A DNA stretch of 64,000 bases from Thermasporomyces sp040195635 (GCF_040195635.1 NZ_JBEFTX010000008.1:1-64000), one strand, 5' to 3'; counted from the first letter of the stretch, positions 18,596-27,405 are shown. A program made the numbers and translations. The notes: a model not told the origin generated them from the letters alone.

Positions 18596-18892
18596 ATGCA
18601 GTTCAGTGCCGATCTTCGCGACCGAGTAGCGGACGGAACCATCACCGTCTCCTACCGGCTCTGGTCGCGACCGAAGGTCAAGGTCGGCGGCGTCTACCGG
18701 AGCGGGTCCGTGATGATTGAGATCGACGAGATCGAGCTGCTTCCGTTCTCGTCCATCAGGGAGGAGGATCTCGACCGGACAGGAGAGCCCGACCGTGAGA
18801 CCCTTCGTCGTCGCGCTGCACACGCCGGTCCGATCCAAGACGACACGATGCTCTACCGGGTGGAGTTCCATGTGGTCAGGCAGTGCCCATGA
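18596..18892 (+). CDS. ASCH-domain-like small protein
   Basis: 98 residues from ATG 18596. The core KVKVGGVYRSGSVMIEIDEI followed by FSSIREEDLDRTGEPDRETL fits the ASCH fold, a PUA-like beta barrel thought to bind RNA or act as a nucleic-acid hydrolase. It is free-standing, ends 12 bp before the converging metallo-beta-lactamase-fold gene, and has no clear ribosome site. The family call rests on pattern similarity only. Confidence 0.62.
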   Translation: MQFSADLRDRVADGTITVSYRLWSRPKVKVGGVYRSGSVMIEIDEIELLPFSSIREEDLDRTGEPDRETLRRRAAHAGPIQDDTMLYRVEFHVVRQCP

Positions 18893-18904
18893 CGAGGTGA
18901 CCCT

Positions 18905-19816
18905 CTACGCCATGCCTTTCGCCTTCATTACCGATTTGAGGTAGACGATGACGTCGTCGTGCGTGGGCTCCGACTGTAGGCGGGATGCATTGACCGCCCA
19001 CTCCAGCGGGGTCAGGTCGGAGTTCCCGTACGGCTCGTCGGGCTCAGATCGCGCCGTCGGGTCAGCGCCACCCTCCACAAGCTTGCGGACCTGTTCGAGG
19101 TCTCCGCGCCAGGCGGCAATGTGAAGCGACGAAGCCGGCCACGGTGGACGCTCCAGCGCTTGCTGAAAAGCCTCGCGGTCGTGGACAGGCTCGCCGTGGG
19201 AGATGATCACACGCTCGAACGGAAGGTCCAGCATCGCACGCAGGTCAGGCAGAGCGCGTTCCTCGTGAGTGGGTGACATCCACACCCTCAACGATCCAGC
19301 TCGCTCGGTCAGGCCGTCGCCAAAGACCAGAGTCCCTTGTTGTGGAAGGTACAGTGGCGTCTCATGCCAGCCACGTGGATCCCGGAAAGGTAGCAGGCCC
19401 CCCGGCAGCTCACGGCCGGGCACGATCTTCTGCACCTCGGTTTCTGCCGGGCCCACCTTGTCGATCATGTCGGGATCAAAGGCGTTCGGGCCGAAGGCGC
19501 GGCATCGGTATCGGCGCACCAGCGCATCGACGCTCCACGTCTGGCGATCGCTCCAGGTCTCACGCATGTGATCGGCAAGCAGGACCGCAACCGCCGTAGG
19601 CGGTCTGTCGGCGAATCGATCCCATACGTCGGTCGCGTCCTCCGGCGGAAGCAGCGGGTCGACCAGCCACGTTTCGTCGCCTGCGTCCACGCAGACACTC
19701 GTCACCACCTCCTGCCAGTCGTGACCCTCACTCCAGGCGGGGTGCTCGAGCCGCCAGATCCAAAGACCTGGCGCGAGGTCGATGACCTCCACACTCGGGG
19801 AGATGCGCTGAGTCAT
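18905..19816 (-). CDS. Metallo-beta-lactamase-fold protein fused to C-terminal ankyrin repeats
   Basis: 303 residues. The first two thirds read like an MBL fold (VVTSVCVDAGDETWLVDPLLPP, TLVFGDGL, VIISHGEPVHD). However, the usual HxHxDH zinc motif appears as LADHMRETWS, so most ligands are missing. The last 80 residues form one to two ankyrin repeats (SSLHIAAWRGDLEQVRKLV, then LTPLEWAVNA). The ankyrin part suggests protein binding, and the degenerate metal site suggests lost or altered hydrolase activity. It begins 188 bp downstream of the beta-lactamase gene on the same strand. Confidence 0.68.
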   Translation of the reverse strand: MTQRISPSVEVIDLAPGLWIWRLEHPAWSEGHDWQEVVTSVCVDAGDETWLVDPLLPPEDATDVWDRFADRPPTAVAVLLADHMRETWSDRQTWSVDALVRRYRCRAFGPNAFDPDMIDKVGPAETEVQKIVPGRELPGGLLPFRDPRGWHETPLYLPQQGTLVFGDGLTERAGSLRVWMSPTHEERALPDLRAMLDLPFERVIISHGEPVHDREAFQQALERPPWPASSLHIAAWRGDLEQVRKLVEGGADPTARSEPDEPYGNSDLTPLEWAVNASRLQSEPTHDDVIVYLKSVMKAKGMA

Positions 19817-20004
19817 CGCCGCATCATTCCTTTCACCTGCGGACCGTCCGCTGGCCGATCAGGGGCAGAGCCGGCAAAGCCAGTGTGGCAGGCATACCGG
19901 ACATCCTTAGTCCTGTACGCAGCGATGCCGCACACCGAAGTACCCGAGTCGGGTCGGGCATTCGTTCGTGTGGCCAGCGGCAGATCCTTCCGTGCGTTCG
20001 CTTG

Positions 20005-20931
20005 TCACTCGTGCGGGGCGAGCGTGCGGGCGAGCAGGCCGGCGGTTTCCGCCAGCAGGTGGTCGTCCGCGGGAACACCCTCGAGTTCCTTGCTGGACAT
20101 GACGGAGAGGACGAGCGTCGTACCCTTGGGTGTCCACACGATGCCGATGTCGTTCGCGGTTCCGAAACCGCCGGTGCCGGTCTTGTCGCCGAGCACCCAG
20201 TCGTCCGGCAGGCCTGCCCGGAAGCGCCTGCCGCTCGTGGTGTTGACCTTCAGCCAGGACACCAGCTGGGCGCGATGGAACGGCTTCAACGCACGGCCCA
20301 GGACGAGGTGCGCGTAGTCGCGGCCGATCGCCTCCGGCGTGGTGGTGTCCCGCACATCGCCGGGGACGCTCGCGCTCATGTCTGGCTCGTACCTGTCCAG
20401 TCGGGTGTACGAGTCGCCGAGGGAGCGGCAAAACCTGGTGAATCCGCCAGGGCCATCCGTCGCGCGCAGCAGCACATTGGCCGCCGTGTTGTCGCTGAGC
20501 GCGATCGTGGCCATACAGAGGTCGCGGACGGCCATCCCGGTGTTGACGAGGTTCTCGGTGATCGGCGACCAGTCGACCAGGTCGTCCTCGGCGTAGTAAA
20601 GGACGCGCTCCAGGTACTCGCCGCGGTTGTCGTAGTCGCGCATCACGTGCGCCGCGAGCAGACTCTTGAACGTCGAGCACATGGGGAACCGCTCGCCGCT
20701 GCGGTACCTGACGGTCTCGCCGGTACGTACGTTGCGCGCATAGACGCCGAGCCTCGCGGCGTACCGCTTCTCCAGGTCTTGGAGCTGTTGGTTGACGCCG
20801 GGGTCCGATGTCGCGGTGGCCATCGGAGTGGCGGTGACCGCGGCGGCCCCCGACACGAGCACGCCGGCGGCCGAGGCGGTGAGGCCGGTCTTGAGCAGCG
20901 AACGACGGGACACCGGTGAGGTCGAGGGCAT
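20005..20931 (-). CDS. bla: Class A beta-lactamase, Tat-exported
   Basis: 308 residues from ATG 20931 (GGAG seven bases upstream); a further ATG at 21000 lacks a ribosome site. The Tat signal is SRRSLLKTGLTASAAG. The class A motifs are Ser86-x-x-Lys89 (CSTFK), Ser146-Asp147-Asn148, Glu182 in the omega loop (RYEPDMSASVPGD) and Lys250-Thr-Gly. The omega loop has Ser where class A enzymes normally have Asn170 (EPDMS for EPELN), which may alter deacylation. It is divergent from a LysR gene and matches the blaL position of the Streptomyces cacaoi system, where the lactamase is inducible. Confidence 0.92.
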   Translation of the reverse strand: MPSTSPVSRRSLLKTGLTASAAGVLVSGAAAVTATPMATATSDPGVNQQLQDLEKRYAARLGVYARNVRTGETVRYRSGERFPMCSTFKSLLAAHVMRDYDNRGEYLERVLYYAEDDLVDWSPITENLVNTGMAVRDLCMATIALSDNTAANVLLRATDGPGGFTRFCRSLGDSYTRLDRYEPDMSASVPGDVRDTTTPEAIGRDYAHLVLGRALKPFHRAQLVSWLKVNTTSGRRFRAGLPDDWVLGDKTGTGGFGTANDIGIVWTPKGTTLVLSVMSSKELEGVPADDHLLAETAGLLARTLAPHE

Positions 20932-21009
20932 CTGTGCTCCAGGTTCGAGAGAGGGTAACGACACGGGCGAGCCAACCAGCTCACCTGCGGTCATGTCCAA
21001 GACACAACA

Positions 21010-21038
21010 TTGAACGAACCATGCAGATCTGATATGAG
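21010..21038 (+). promoter_or_regulatory. Promoter and LysR box between bla and its regulator
   Basis: TTGAAC (21010-21015) and TATGAG (21033-21038) are 17 bp apart and point at the LysR gene, whose ATG begins six bases after the -10. With no Shine-Dalgarno, the mRNA may be leaderless. A T-N11-A LysR-type motif spans 21022-21034 around the palindrome CAGATCTG (21024-21031), so a bound regulator would overlap its own promoter. Confidence 0.5.
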
Positions 21039-21044
21039 TCGGCC

Positions 21045-21971
21045 ATGGACCTGTTCGTGCACCTCGAGACGTTCGTCGCCGTCACCGAGGAGCAGAGCTT
21101 CTCCCGTGCCGCGGATCTCCTCGGCATCGCACAACCGTTGCTCAGCCGCCGCATCAAGACCCTCGAGCGGGAGCTCGGCGGTGAGCTCTTCGACCGGTCC
21201 AGGCGGCAGATCGAGATCACCCGGTTCGGCAGTCTGCTGCTCCCGCACGCGCAGGATGTGCTGCGAAGGGTGGAGCAGCTGCGCAACGTGGCCAGGTCCG
21301 CCCAGGCGTCCGCGGTCCAGGTGCTCGGTGTGCCGCCGGACTGCGACCCGCCGGCGCTGGCCCGCGTCATCCGCGCCGCGGCTGACCGCGGGGTCGCTGT
21401 GAGCGTGCGGGAGCTGCCCGCACTGGCTCGCTCCGACGCCTTGGCGGACGGGTCCCTGACCCTCGCGCTGGTTCGCGTTCCCGTGGACGCAGCGGACTCC
21501 GCGGACCTCGACGTGCCGCTCGGCCTTGCCGGGGCGATGCCACGCGGCGGGCCTGGCGGGGGCGTCGCCCACCTGGAGAGCCTCCGCCCCCGCCGGGGCG
21601 CTGCTTCGAATGCCGACCCGGCGCTGCTCGTCACCCCGGAGGATGACCTGCCACAGTTCGTCGAGCAGCTGCGCAGGGCGATCGCTCGTGCCGGGCTGCC
21701 GGAGGAACGGGTCAAGGTCGCGTCGTCGACGGCGACCGCGCTCGCAGAGACCCTCGCCGGCACCGGACTGCTGCTCTGCACAGAGCAGTTTGCGCGACGC
21801 AACCAGGTCACCTGGGTGCGACTGCCCGACATCCCGGTGCGCAGGGGGTACCAGCTGGCACCCAAGGCCCCGGACTGGTTGCTCCCGTTGCTCGGCGCCG
21901 CCGTCGGGAGTGTCCCCGAGTACCGGCAGGACGCCGACGACGCGCGCACGCGACTGGCGGTGCAGGCGTGA
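21045..21971 (+). CDS. blaA: LysR-family regulator of the beta-lactamase
   Basis: 308 residues with the LysR winged helix in residues 1-60 (FVAVTEEQSFSRAADLLGIA, then LSRRIKTLERELGGELF) and an effector domain after residue 90. It is divergent from bla by about 113 bp and its stop overlaps the GTG of the next gene. This is the layout of blaA in Streptomyces cacaoi, where the LysR protein activates the lactamase gene together with BlaB. The name is given by synteny and family. Confidence 0.85.
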   Translation: MDLFVHLETFVAVTEEQSFSRAADLLGIAQPLLSRRIKTLERELGGELFDRSRRQIEITRFGSLLLPHAQDVLRRVEQLRNVARSAQASAVQVLGVPPDCDPPALARVIRAAADRGVAVSVRELPALARSDALADGSLTLALVRVPVDAADSADLDVPLGLAGAMPRGGPGGGVAHLESLRPRRGAASNADPALLVTPEDDLPQFVEQLRRAIARAGLPEERVKVASSTATALAETLAGTGLLLCTEQFARRNQVTWVRLPDIPVRRGYQLAPKAPDWLLPLLGAAVGSVPEYRQDADDARTRLAVQA

Positions 21972-22894
21972 CCGTACGCCAACCTGCCTACGTCGCCAGC
22001 TCACCGAAGCTGCTCCCGCTCGCCCAGTCCGTCGCGACCGACTGGCAACGGCTCGGCGTCCAGGGGCACCTGCTCGCGCGGAACATCAGCACGGGGGATC
22101 AGTTCGGATTCGACGTCGACACGCCGCTGCCAATGGCGTCGGTCGTGAAGGTGCCGCTCGCGCTCGCCGTACTCCAACGCACCGCGACCGGTGCACTCGA
22201 CGCCGCGCGGCAGATCACCATCGACCCGGGAGCAGCCAGCTTCGGGCCGACCGGAATCGCGGCGTACCGCCATCCCGTGACCATCGCGGTCGGCGACCTT
22301 GTGTACCAGATGCTCTCGGTGAGCGACAACGCGGCCGCGGACACACTCGTCGACCTTGTCGGCGTCGACGGAGTGCAGCAGAGCCTGCGTGAGTGGGGCT
22401 GCACCGACATCAAGATCAGGCACCGGATGCAACGGATGTACGACTGCGCCGCCGGTGTGGCGGGCAACGACTTCGGCCTGGCGATGGAGCTCGCGATCAA
22501 GTCCGAGAGCACCGGGCACCATGTGATCGAGCTGCTCGACCCCGGGCGGGGCAACGTCGCCAGCGCAGAAGCGCTCGTCGATCTCCTGCAGCGGGTGTGG
22601 CTCGACCAGATCGCGGTCCCGGCGGCGACTGCCGAGCTGCGCCGACTGATGTCGCTGCAGGTCTTCACCTACCGGCTGTCCTCCGACCTACGGACGGACA
22701 CACTGCGGGTGAGCGGCAAGACCGGGTCGTTCCTCCATCTGCGGCACGAGATCGGCGTGGTCGAAGCAGAGTCCGGCGACCGGGTGGCGATCGCCGCCCT
22801 TACCCGGTCGACCCGCAGAGCGATGATCGCTCACGACGTCGACCTGGCCATCGGCGCCGCGGCCCGATCGGCGTTCGAGGCGCTACGCCGCTGA
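21968..22894 (+). CDS. blaB: Penicillin-recognising serine hydrolase, BlaB-like
   Basis: 308 residues with no signal peptide, so probably cytoplasmic. The serine-reactive motifs are Ser58-x-x-Lys61 (MASVVK), Ser119-Asp-Asn (VSDNAAADTL) and a KTG triad near residue 251 (VSGKTGSFL). No omega-loop Glu motif like that of a true class A lactamase was seen. It starts with GTG inside the LysR stop (GTGA), so both are co-translated. In S. cacaoi BlaB is needed with BlaA for induction and lacks lactamase activity; the same sensing role is inferred here. Confidence 0.82.
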   Translation: MTVRQPAYVASSPKLLPLAQSVATDWQRLGVQGHLLARNISTGDQFGFDVDTPLPMASVVKVPLALAVLQRTATGALDAARQITIDPGAASFGPTGIAAYRHPVTIAVGDLVYQMLSVSDNAAADTLVDLVGVDGVQQSLREWGCTDIKIRHRMQRMYDCAAGVAGNDFGLAMELAIKSESTGHHVIELLDPGRGNVASAEALVDLLQRVWLDQIAVPAATAELRRLMSLQVFTYRLSSDLRTDTLRVSGKTGSFLHLRHEIGVVEAESGDRVAIAALTRSTRRAMIAHDVDLAIGAAARSAFEALRR

Positions 22895-22971
22895 AGGCAG
22901 CGCCCGCTGCGCGCAAATGCGGTTGCCTGTCGGACGGCGACCTGCTTCGCTCCTGGACAAAGTATCGATCG

Positions 22972-23040
22972 ATGAAAGGGGCCCCACGATGCGTCGTGCG
23001 TTCATGTCCACGCGAACTGCCAGCTATGTGGAGGACGTGA
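22972..23040 (+). CDS. Possible 22-residue leader peptide before the ribosomal-protection gene
   Basis: ATG 22972 opens MKGAPRCVVRSCPRELPAMW and ends at TGA 23038-23040, six bases before the GTG of the GTPase gene. The leader's end contains that gene's ribosome site (GGAGG). A palindrome GGGGCCCC lies at its start. Leader ORFs regulate several ribosome-protection genes by translation-coupled attenuation, so a similar role is possible. The leader's own ribosome site is poor. Confidence 0.4.
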   Translation: MKGAPRCVVRSCPRELPAMWRT

Positions 23041-23046
23041 CATGCA

Positions 23047-25008
23047 GTGCGAACGCTGAACCTGGGAATCTTGGCCCATGTCGACGCAGGTAAGACCACA
23101 CTGACCGAGCGGCTGCTCTTCGTAGCCGGCGTCATCGACCAGCTGGGCAGCGTCGACGATGGCAACACTCAGACCGACTCGCTGCCGCTCGAACGCCAAC
23201 GTGGCATCACGATCAAGTCCGCCGTCGTCTCGTTCGAGGTCAACGGGGTCGTGATCAATCTGATCGACACGCCTGGGCACCCCGACTTCATCGCTGAGGT
23301 CGAGCGCGTGCTGACCGTCCTCGACGGCGCGGTGCTGGTGGTCTCGGCGGTGGAAGGCGTCCAAGCCCAGACCCGCGTACTGATGCGTACCCTGCAACGG
23401 CTGGGCGTTCCCTCGCTGATCTTCATCAACAAGATCGACCGCAGCGGGGCACAAGAGGGGCCCATCCTGCAGGGCATCTCCGACAGACTCACCCCGGGCA
23501 TCATTGCGATGGGATCTCCCTACGGTCTCGGCACCCACGATCCAGGATTCACGCCGTACGACCCGGCCGATCCTGGCTTCACCTCCCGGCTGACCAGCCA
23601 GCTCGCCGACCGTGACGACGCACTGCTTGCCGCGTACGTAGGCGACGAGAAGGTTCCGTACGACCAGGTCCGACATGCCTTGGTCACCCAGCTCCGTGCG
23701 GCGCAGGTGCATCCGGTGTACTTCGGATCGGCGGTCACCGGCGCCGGGGTCGAGGCCTTGATCGAGGGGATCACCGAGTTCCTGCCCACGGTCGAAGGAG
23801 ACGCCGAAGGTCCAGTCGCTGGCTCGGTCTTCAAAGTCGAGCGCGGCCCGTCAGGAGAGAAGATCGCCTACGTCCGCGTGTTCTCCGGGACCGTACGCAT
23901 CCGAGACCGGCTGCGCTTCGGCGACAATGCCGAGGGCAAGGTCACGGCCATCCACCTCTTCGACCACGGCAAAGCCGTCCATCAGGGCACGGTCACAGCC
24001 GGACACATCGCGAAGCTGACAGGCCTTGTCGACATCCAGATCGGCGACGCCATCGGCACGCCACGCACCACAGCTGGACACTATTTCGCTCCGCCTTCCC
24101 TCGAAACGGTCGTCGTGCCCAGCAATCCGGCCGACAAGGGCGCGCTTCACTCCGCGCTCACGCAACTCGCCGAGCAGGACCCGCTGATCAACCTTCGACA
24201 AGACGATGTCCGCCAGGAGATCTACCTCTCGCTTTACGGTGAAGTGCAGAAGGAAGTCATCCAGGCCACCCTGGCAAGCGAGTACGCCATCGACGTCACG
24301 TTCCGCGAGACCACGGCGATCTGCGTCGAACGACCTGCTGGCACCGGCACTGCACTCGAGGTGCTCGGGAAGGGAGAGAACCCGTACGTCGCCACGGTCG
24401 GGCTTCGAGTTGAGCCCGCGCCCGCCGGTGCCGGCATCGAGTTCCGGCCGGATGTCACGATCGACGGAATACCGATCCATGCGTTCAAGGACGTGGAGGC
24501 GTTCCGCAGGACGGTCGAAACCGCAGTGCGAAACGCCCTCCGGCAAGGAATCCACGGATGGCAAGTCACTGACTGCATCGTGACCATGACGAAGTCCGGT
24601 TTCGTTTCGGCAACGAGCGCGAAGGACTTCCGCCTCCTGACGCCATTGGTGCTGATGGACGCTCTCAGCCGCGCCGGCACCATCGTGTGCGAGCCCATCC
24701 ACCGCCTCCATCTCGATGTCCCCGCCGACACCGTGGGGCAGATGCTGGCGGCCCTGGCGCGGTTGCGCGCACTGCCGGAAACACCGGTGATTCGCGGCTC
24801 GGAGTGCACCATCGAGGGTGTGATCCCGGCAGGACGAGTGCATCTGCTCCAAGAACAACTCTCGGGACTGACCCGCGGTGAAGGCGTGCTGGAGTCGGCC
24901 CTGGACCACTACGAACCGGTCAGCGGCACGGCGCCGAGCCGCCCGCATACAGGCGTGCATCCACTCAACCGGACCGAGTACCTACGGCAGATGAAGCGAG
25001 GTGTATGA
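23047..25008 (+). CDS. Tetracycline resistance ribosomal protection-type GTPase (Otr(A)/TetM group)
   Basis: 653 residues, the size of Otr(A)/TetM proteins, which resemble EF-G and eject tetracycline from the ribosome. GTPase motifs are AHVDAGKTTLTE (residues 10-21), RQRGITIKSA (switch I), DTPGHPDF and NKID. The C-terminal EF-G-like domains IV and V include TMTKSGFVSA and LIPAGRVHLLQEQL-like sequence (VIPAGRVHLLQEQL). GTG 23047 is the start, because the ATG at 23042 runs into a stop after five codons. It lies beside the beta-lactamase locus, forming a resistance block. An EF-G paralogue with another role is less likely. Confidence 0.85.
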   Translation: MRTLNLGILAHVDAGKTTLTERLLFVAGVIDQLGSVDDGNTQTDSLPLERQRGITIKSAVVSFEVNGVVINLIDTPGHPDFIAEVERVLTVLDGAVLVVSAVEGVQAQTRVLMRTLQRLGVPSLIFINKIDRSGAQEGPILQGISDRLTPGIIAMGSPYGLGTHDPGFTPYDPADPGFTSRLTSQLADRDDALLAAYVGDEKVPYDQVRHALVTQLRAAQVHPVYFGSAVTGAGVEALIEGITEFLPTVEGDAEGPVAGSVFKVERGPSGEKIAYVRVFSGTVRIRDRLRFGDNAEGKVTAIHLFDHGKAVHQGTVTAGHIAKLTGLVDIQIGDAIGTPRTTAGHYFAPPSLETVVVPSNPADKGALHSALTQLAEQDPLINLRQDDVRQEIYLSLYGEVQKEVIQATLASEYAIDVTFRETTAICVERPAGTGTALEVLGKGENPYVATVGLRVEPAPAGAGIEFRPDVTIDGIPIHAFKDVEAFRRTVETAVRNALRQGIHGWQVTDCIVTMTKSGFVSATSAKDFRLLTPLVLMDALSRAGTIVCEPIHRLHLDVPADTVGQMLAALARLRALPETPVIRGSECTIEGVIPAGRVHLLQEQLSGLTRGEGVLESALDHYEPVSGTAPSRPHTGVHPLNRTEYLRQMKRGV

Positions 25009-25013
25009 GGCAT

Positions 25014-25036
25014 CCTGGCATGGCCGCGGGGCCAGG
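25014..25036 (+). terminator. Weak hairpin after the GTPase gene
   Basis: CCTGGC and GCCAGG pair across an 11-base loop rich in G/C, six bases after the stop codon. No U-tract follows. It is a candidate terminator only. Confidence 0.35.
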
Positions 25037-25128
25037 TCGGCACGCCGCCTCCGCGCTGACCCGCGTGGTCATCTCGAGCGCTGTACGTCGCATCCAGGCC
25101 GATTGCTGAGGATGGTTAACCTGCCGTA

Positions 25129-26115
25129 GTGGGTTCTGATCGGGTAGGCGGCAGGGTCGTTGGGCGAGGCGCGGGATGGTATCGCGGCGATTGTCACGTG
25201 CACTCGGTTTACTCGGATGGACACCTGACGCCAGAGCAACTCGCCGCGGAGGCACGCACCGCAGGGTTGGACTTCATCGCCGCCACCGAGCACAACACGT
25301 CGGCCGGTCACGCCGCCTGGAGTGGCGTCGCCGGTGATGACCTGCTGGTAATCCTCGGCGAGGAAGTGACCACGGACAACGGTCACTGGTTGGCGCTTGG
25401 TATCCGCCCGGGTCAGGAGATCGACTGGCGGTACCGCGTGCGGGACGGCGTGCTCGGCCGGCACCTGGACGAGGTGCACCGCACGGGTGGCCTGTGCGTG
25501 GCAGCACACCCGCACGCCCCCTACCAGTCAGGGACGTTCATGTATCCCCATCAGGGACTCGACGTCATCGAGGTGTGGAACGGGCTGTGGGCGTCGGACC
25601 TGCCGTGGAGTGCCGACAACGCTGCGGCCCTTGCCGAATGGGGGCGCAACCTGGCCGCGGACATCCATTCCGGAACGTGGCGGCCCGCGATGGGCAACAG
25701 CGACACCCACTTCGAGAATCAGATGGGGATCCCGCAGACAGTCGTCCAAGCTGACGACTTCACCACCGGCGCCATCCTCGCGGGCATACGCGCCGGTCGG
25801 AGCTGGGTCGCCGAGTCCTCCAGCGTCGACCTCGCGGTCACGCTCTCCACCAACCACCGGACCGCCGGAATCGGTGAACAGCTCGAGACCGACAACAAGC
25901 CAGCCGTCGTGCGCGTAGCCGTTCAGGGCGTACCGTCCGGCTCGATCAGCGTGCACACCGACCGCGGCACCGTCCACCGCGCGTCACTGCCCGAGGATGG
26001 CGCAGGCGCGACCGAGTGGGCGACCACCGCCGAAGAATCGGACTACGTCCGCATCGAAGTACGCCACCCCAGCGGTGCCATGGCAGCGCTCACCAACCCC
26101 GTCATCCTGATCTAG
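25129..26115 (+). CDS. PHP-domain metallohydrolase (CehA/McbA-like)
   Basis: 328 residues. PHP metal-binding motifs are in order: DCHVHSVYSDG, AATEHNT, GEEVTT, AHPH and NSDTH. A C-terminal beta domain follows (about 225-328). CehA/McbA-type PHP proteins hydrolyse phosphoester or carbamate-like bonds; the substrate here is unknown. The GTG at 25129 is preceded by TAACCT at 25117-25122, a -10 box six bases upstream, with no Shine-Dalgarno, so a leaderless transcript is likely. No signal peptide is seen. Confidence 0.8.
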   Translation: MGSDRVGGRVVGRGAGWYRGDCHVHSVYSDGHLTPEQLAAEARTAGLDFIAATEHNTSAGHAAWSGVAGDDLLVILGEEVTTDNGHWLALGIRPGQEIDWRYRVRDGVLGRHLDEVHRTGGLCVAAHPHAPYQSGTFMYPHQGLDVIEVWNGLWASDLPWSADNAAALAEWGRNLAADIHSGTWRPAMGNSDTHFENQMGIPQTVVQADDFTTGAILAGIRAGRSWVAESSSVDLAVTLSTNHRTAGIGEQLETDNKPAVVRVAVQGVPSGSISVHTDRGTVHRASLPEDGAGATEWATTAEESDYVRIEVRHPSGAMAALTNPVILI

Positions 26116-26559
26116 ACCGAGGTTGTCGGGCCCGCTGCCGGACGTGGCCGTGCGTTGGGAGGCTGGCTGGTTCCAGCCGGAACTGAGACTGATCCTTGCC
26201 GTCGAGCTCGACCGTCGGTAGAGCCGGCCACGGTGGCCGAAGGCCGGTCGACGAGGGGCGCAACCGTACGAGCCATGTCGGGAAGCTTCGGAAGGGCCTC
26301 GTCCAGGATCTGTCGTGCTGGGTCGTCGACGTATGACCGCACCTGCCAGGGCAGTCGGCCAATGCTTTGTCGAGGCGAGCGATGGCTGCACCGATCGCGT
26401 ACGCCGTTGCCGCCGTGTCCGTCCCGAGTTCTTGGCTACCTGAATCGTTTCGGCACGAAGGGGAGCAGCACGTAGAGACGGTCTCCCACTCGTGTGTGGA
26501 TTTCCGGCAGGGCCGGTTCGTACCCTCGGCCCTGCCGGGTTTGAATGCTGCGATCTGCG
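26116..26559. other. Intergenic, no gene supported
   Basis: Between the converging PHP and GH25 genes. A minus-strand frame near 26170-26340 contains YVDDPARQILDEALPKLPDM, which looks coding-like but has no start, no continuation and no recognised family. It may be a gene remnant. Confidence 0.35.
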
Positions 26560-27405
26560 CTATTGCGTGTTGTTGGCGAAGGCGAGCAACTGGGCTTCGC
26601 TGCCGTTGAACCGGTCGAGGCTCACCTCGTGCTCACAGGTCTCGCATGCTCGCGTGCCGTCGACCCCAGGGACAGGGCCTCTGTCGTACAGAAGGAACGT
26701 GTAGGACCTCCAGCCGTCCGGCAGTACGGGAACGGGCCCAGACGTATTCACATTCGTCCACAGCGGAAGAGATCCGAAGGCTCTCGACCCGCCCGTGCAC
26801 TGCTCCCACCACGACCGGCTGGTGGCGATGACAGGATTCCGGCCCGTTCGGGCGCGGTAGGTGTCGACGAACTCCCGGATCCACGCCACCATTTCGCTCT
26901 GGGTCAGGAAGGAACATGTCTCCTGGAAGTTCGGGTCAGGCCCGAGCATGAGAGCGCCTGGTAGCGTCTGGGTGGCCGCCGACCACGCCCCGCCGTTGTC
27001 GACGAAGAAGTTCGCCTGCGTCGCCGCTAGTCGGGCTGTGGGATGCAACGCCGCCGGGTTCGCCATATGGTAAGCACCGACGAACATCCCGGCCTCTCGC
27101 GCACCGGCGGTCTTCGTCGCGAATCCCGCGGTGAAGCCGTCGCCATCGGCACCCACTGTCGCAATGGCATACACGAACCGGCGGCCTGAGTTCGCCGCAG
27201 CCACCCAGTCTGTGCCGTTCTGCGTGTCCAGGAAGAGATCGAGCCCCTCGACCTCGACCTGCGTCGCCCGAGCCGCGGTCTGCACGGCCGCGCCGGCGGG
27301 TGTGACACCCACCAGCGTCATTCCAAGAACAGCCGCCAGCGCCAGTAGCGCAGCCCACCATCGTCTACCTCGACCGGTCACCGTGCGGTTCAACTTGCCA
27401 CTCAT
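26560..27405 (-). CDS. Secreted GH25-type lysozyme-like protein
   Basis: 281 residues with a strong signal peptide (WWAALLALAAVLGMTLVGVTP) ending near AGAA. The mature protein opens GLDLFLDTQNGTDWVAAANS, followed by FVYAIATVGADG and GMFVGAYHMANP, the order of strands in GH25 muramidases, then PGALMLGPDPN. TGRNPVIATSRSWWEQCTG matches the late GH25 segment. The usual early catalytic Asp (D-x-S) appears as LFLD, so activity is probable but not assured. It would cleave peptidoglycan outside the cell. Confidence 0.72.
   Translation of the reverse strand: MSGKLNRTVTGRGRRWWAALLALAAVLGMTLVGVTPAGAAVQTAARATQVEVEGLDLFLDTQNGTDWVAAANSGRRFVYAIATVGADGDGFTAGFATKTAGAREAGMFVGAYHMANPAALHPTARLAATQANFFVDNGGAWSAATQTLPGALMLGPDPNFQETCSFLTQSEMVAWIREFVDTYRARTGRNPVIATSRSWWEQCTGGSRAFGSLPLWTNVNTSGPVPVLPDGWRSYTFLLYDRGPVPGVDGTRACETCEHEVSLDRFNGSEAQLLAFANNTQ

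Noticed and set aside
20932..21000. ATG 21000 as beta-lactamase start
   Set aside because: No ribosome site precedes it and the Tat signal would start late; ATG 20931 fits better.
22897..22910. GCAGC-GCCC-GCTGC hairpin after the BlaB-like gene
   Set aside because: The stem is only 5 bp, with a tiny loop and no U-tract; too weak to call a terminator.
26112..26342. Minus-strand frame with EALPKLPDMARTVAPLVDR
   Set aside because: It looks coding-like but has no start, stop context or recognised family, so it was noted only as intergenic.
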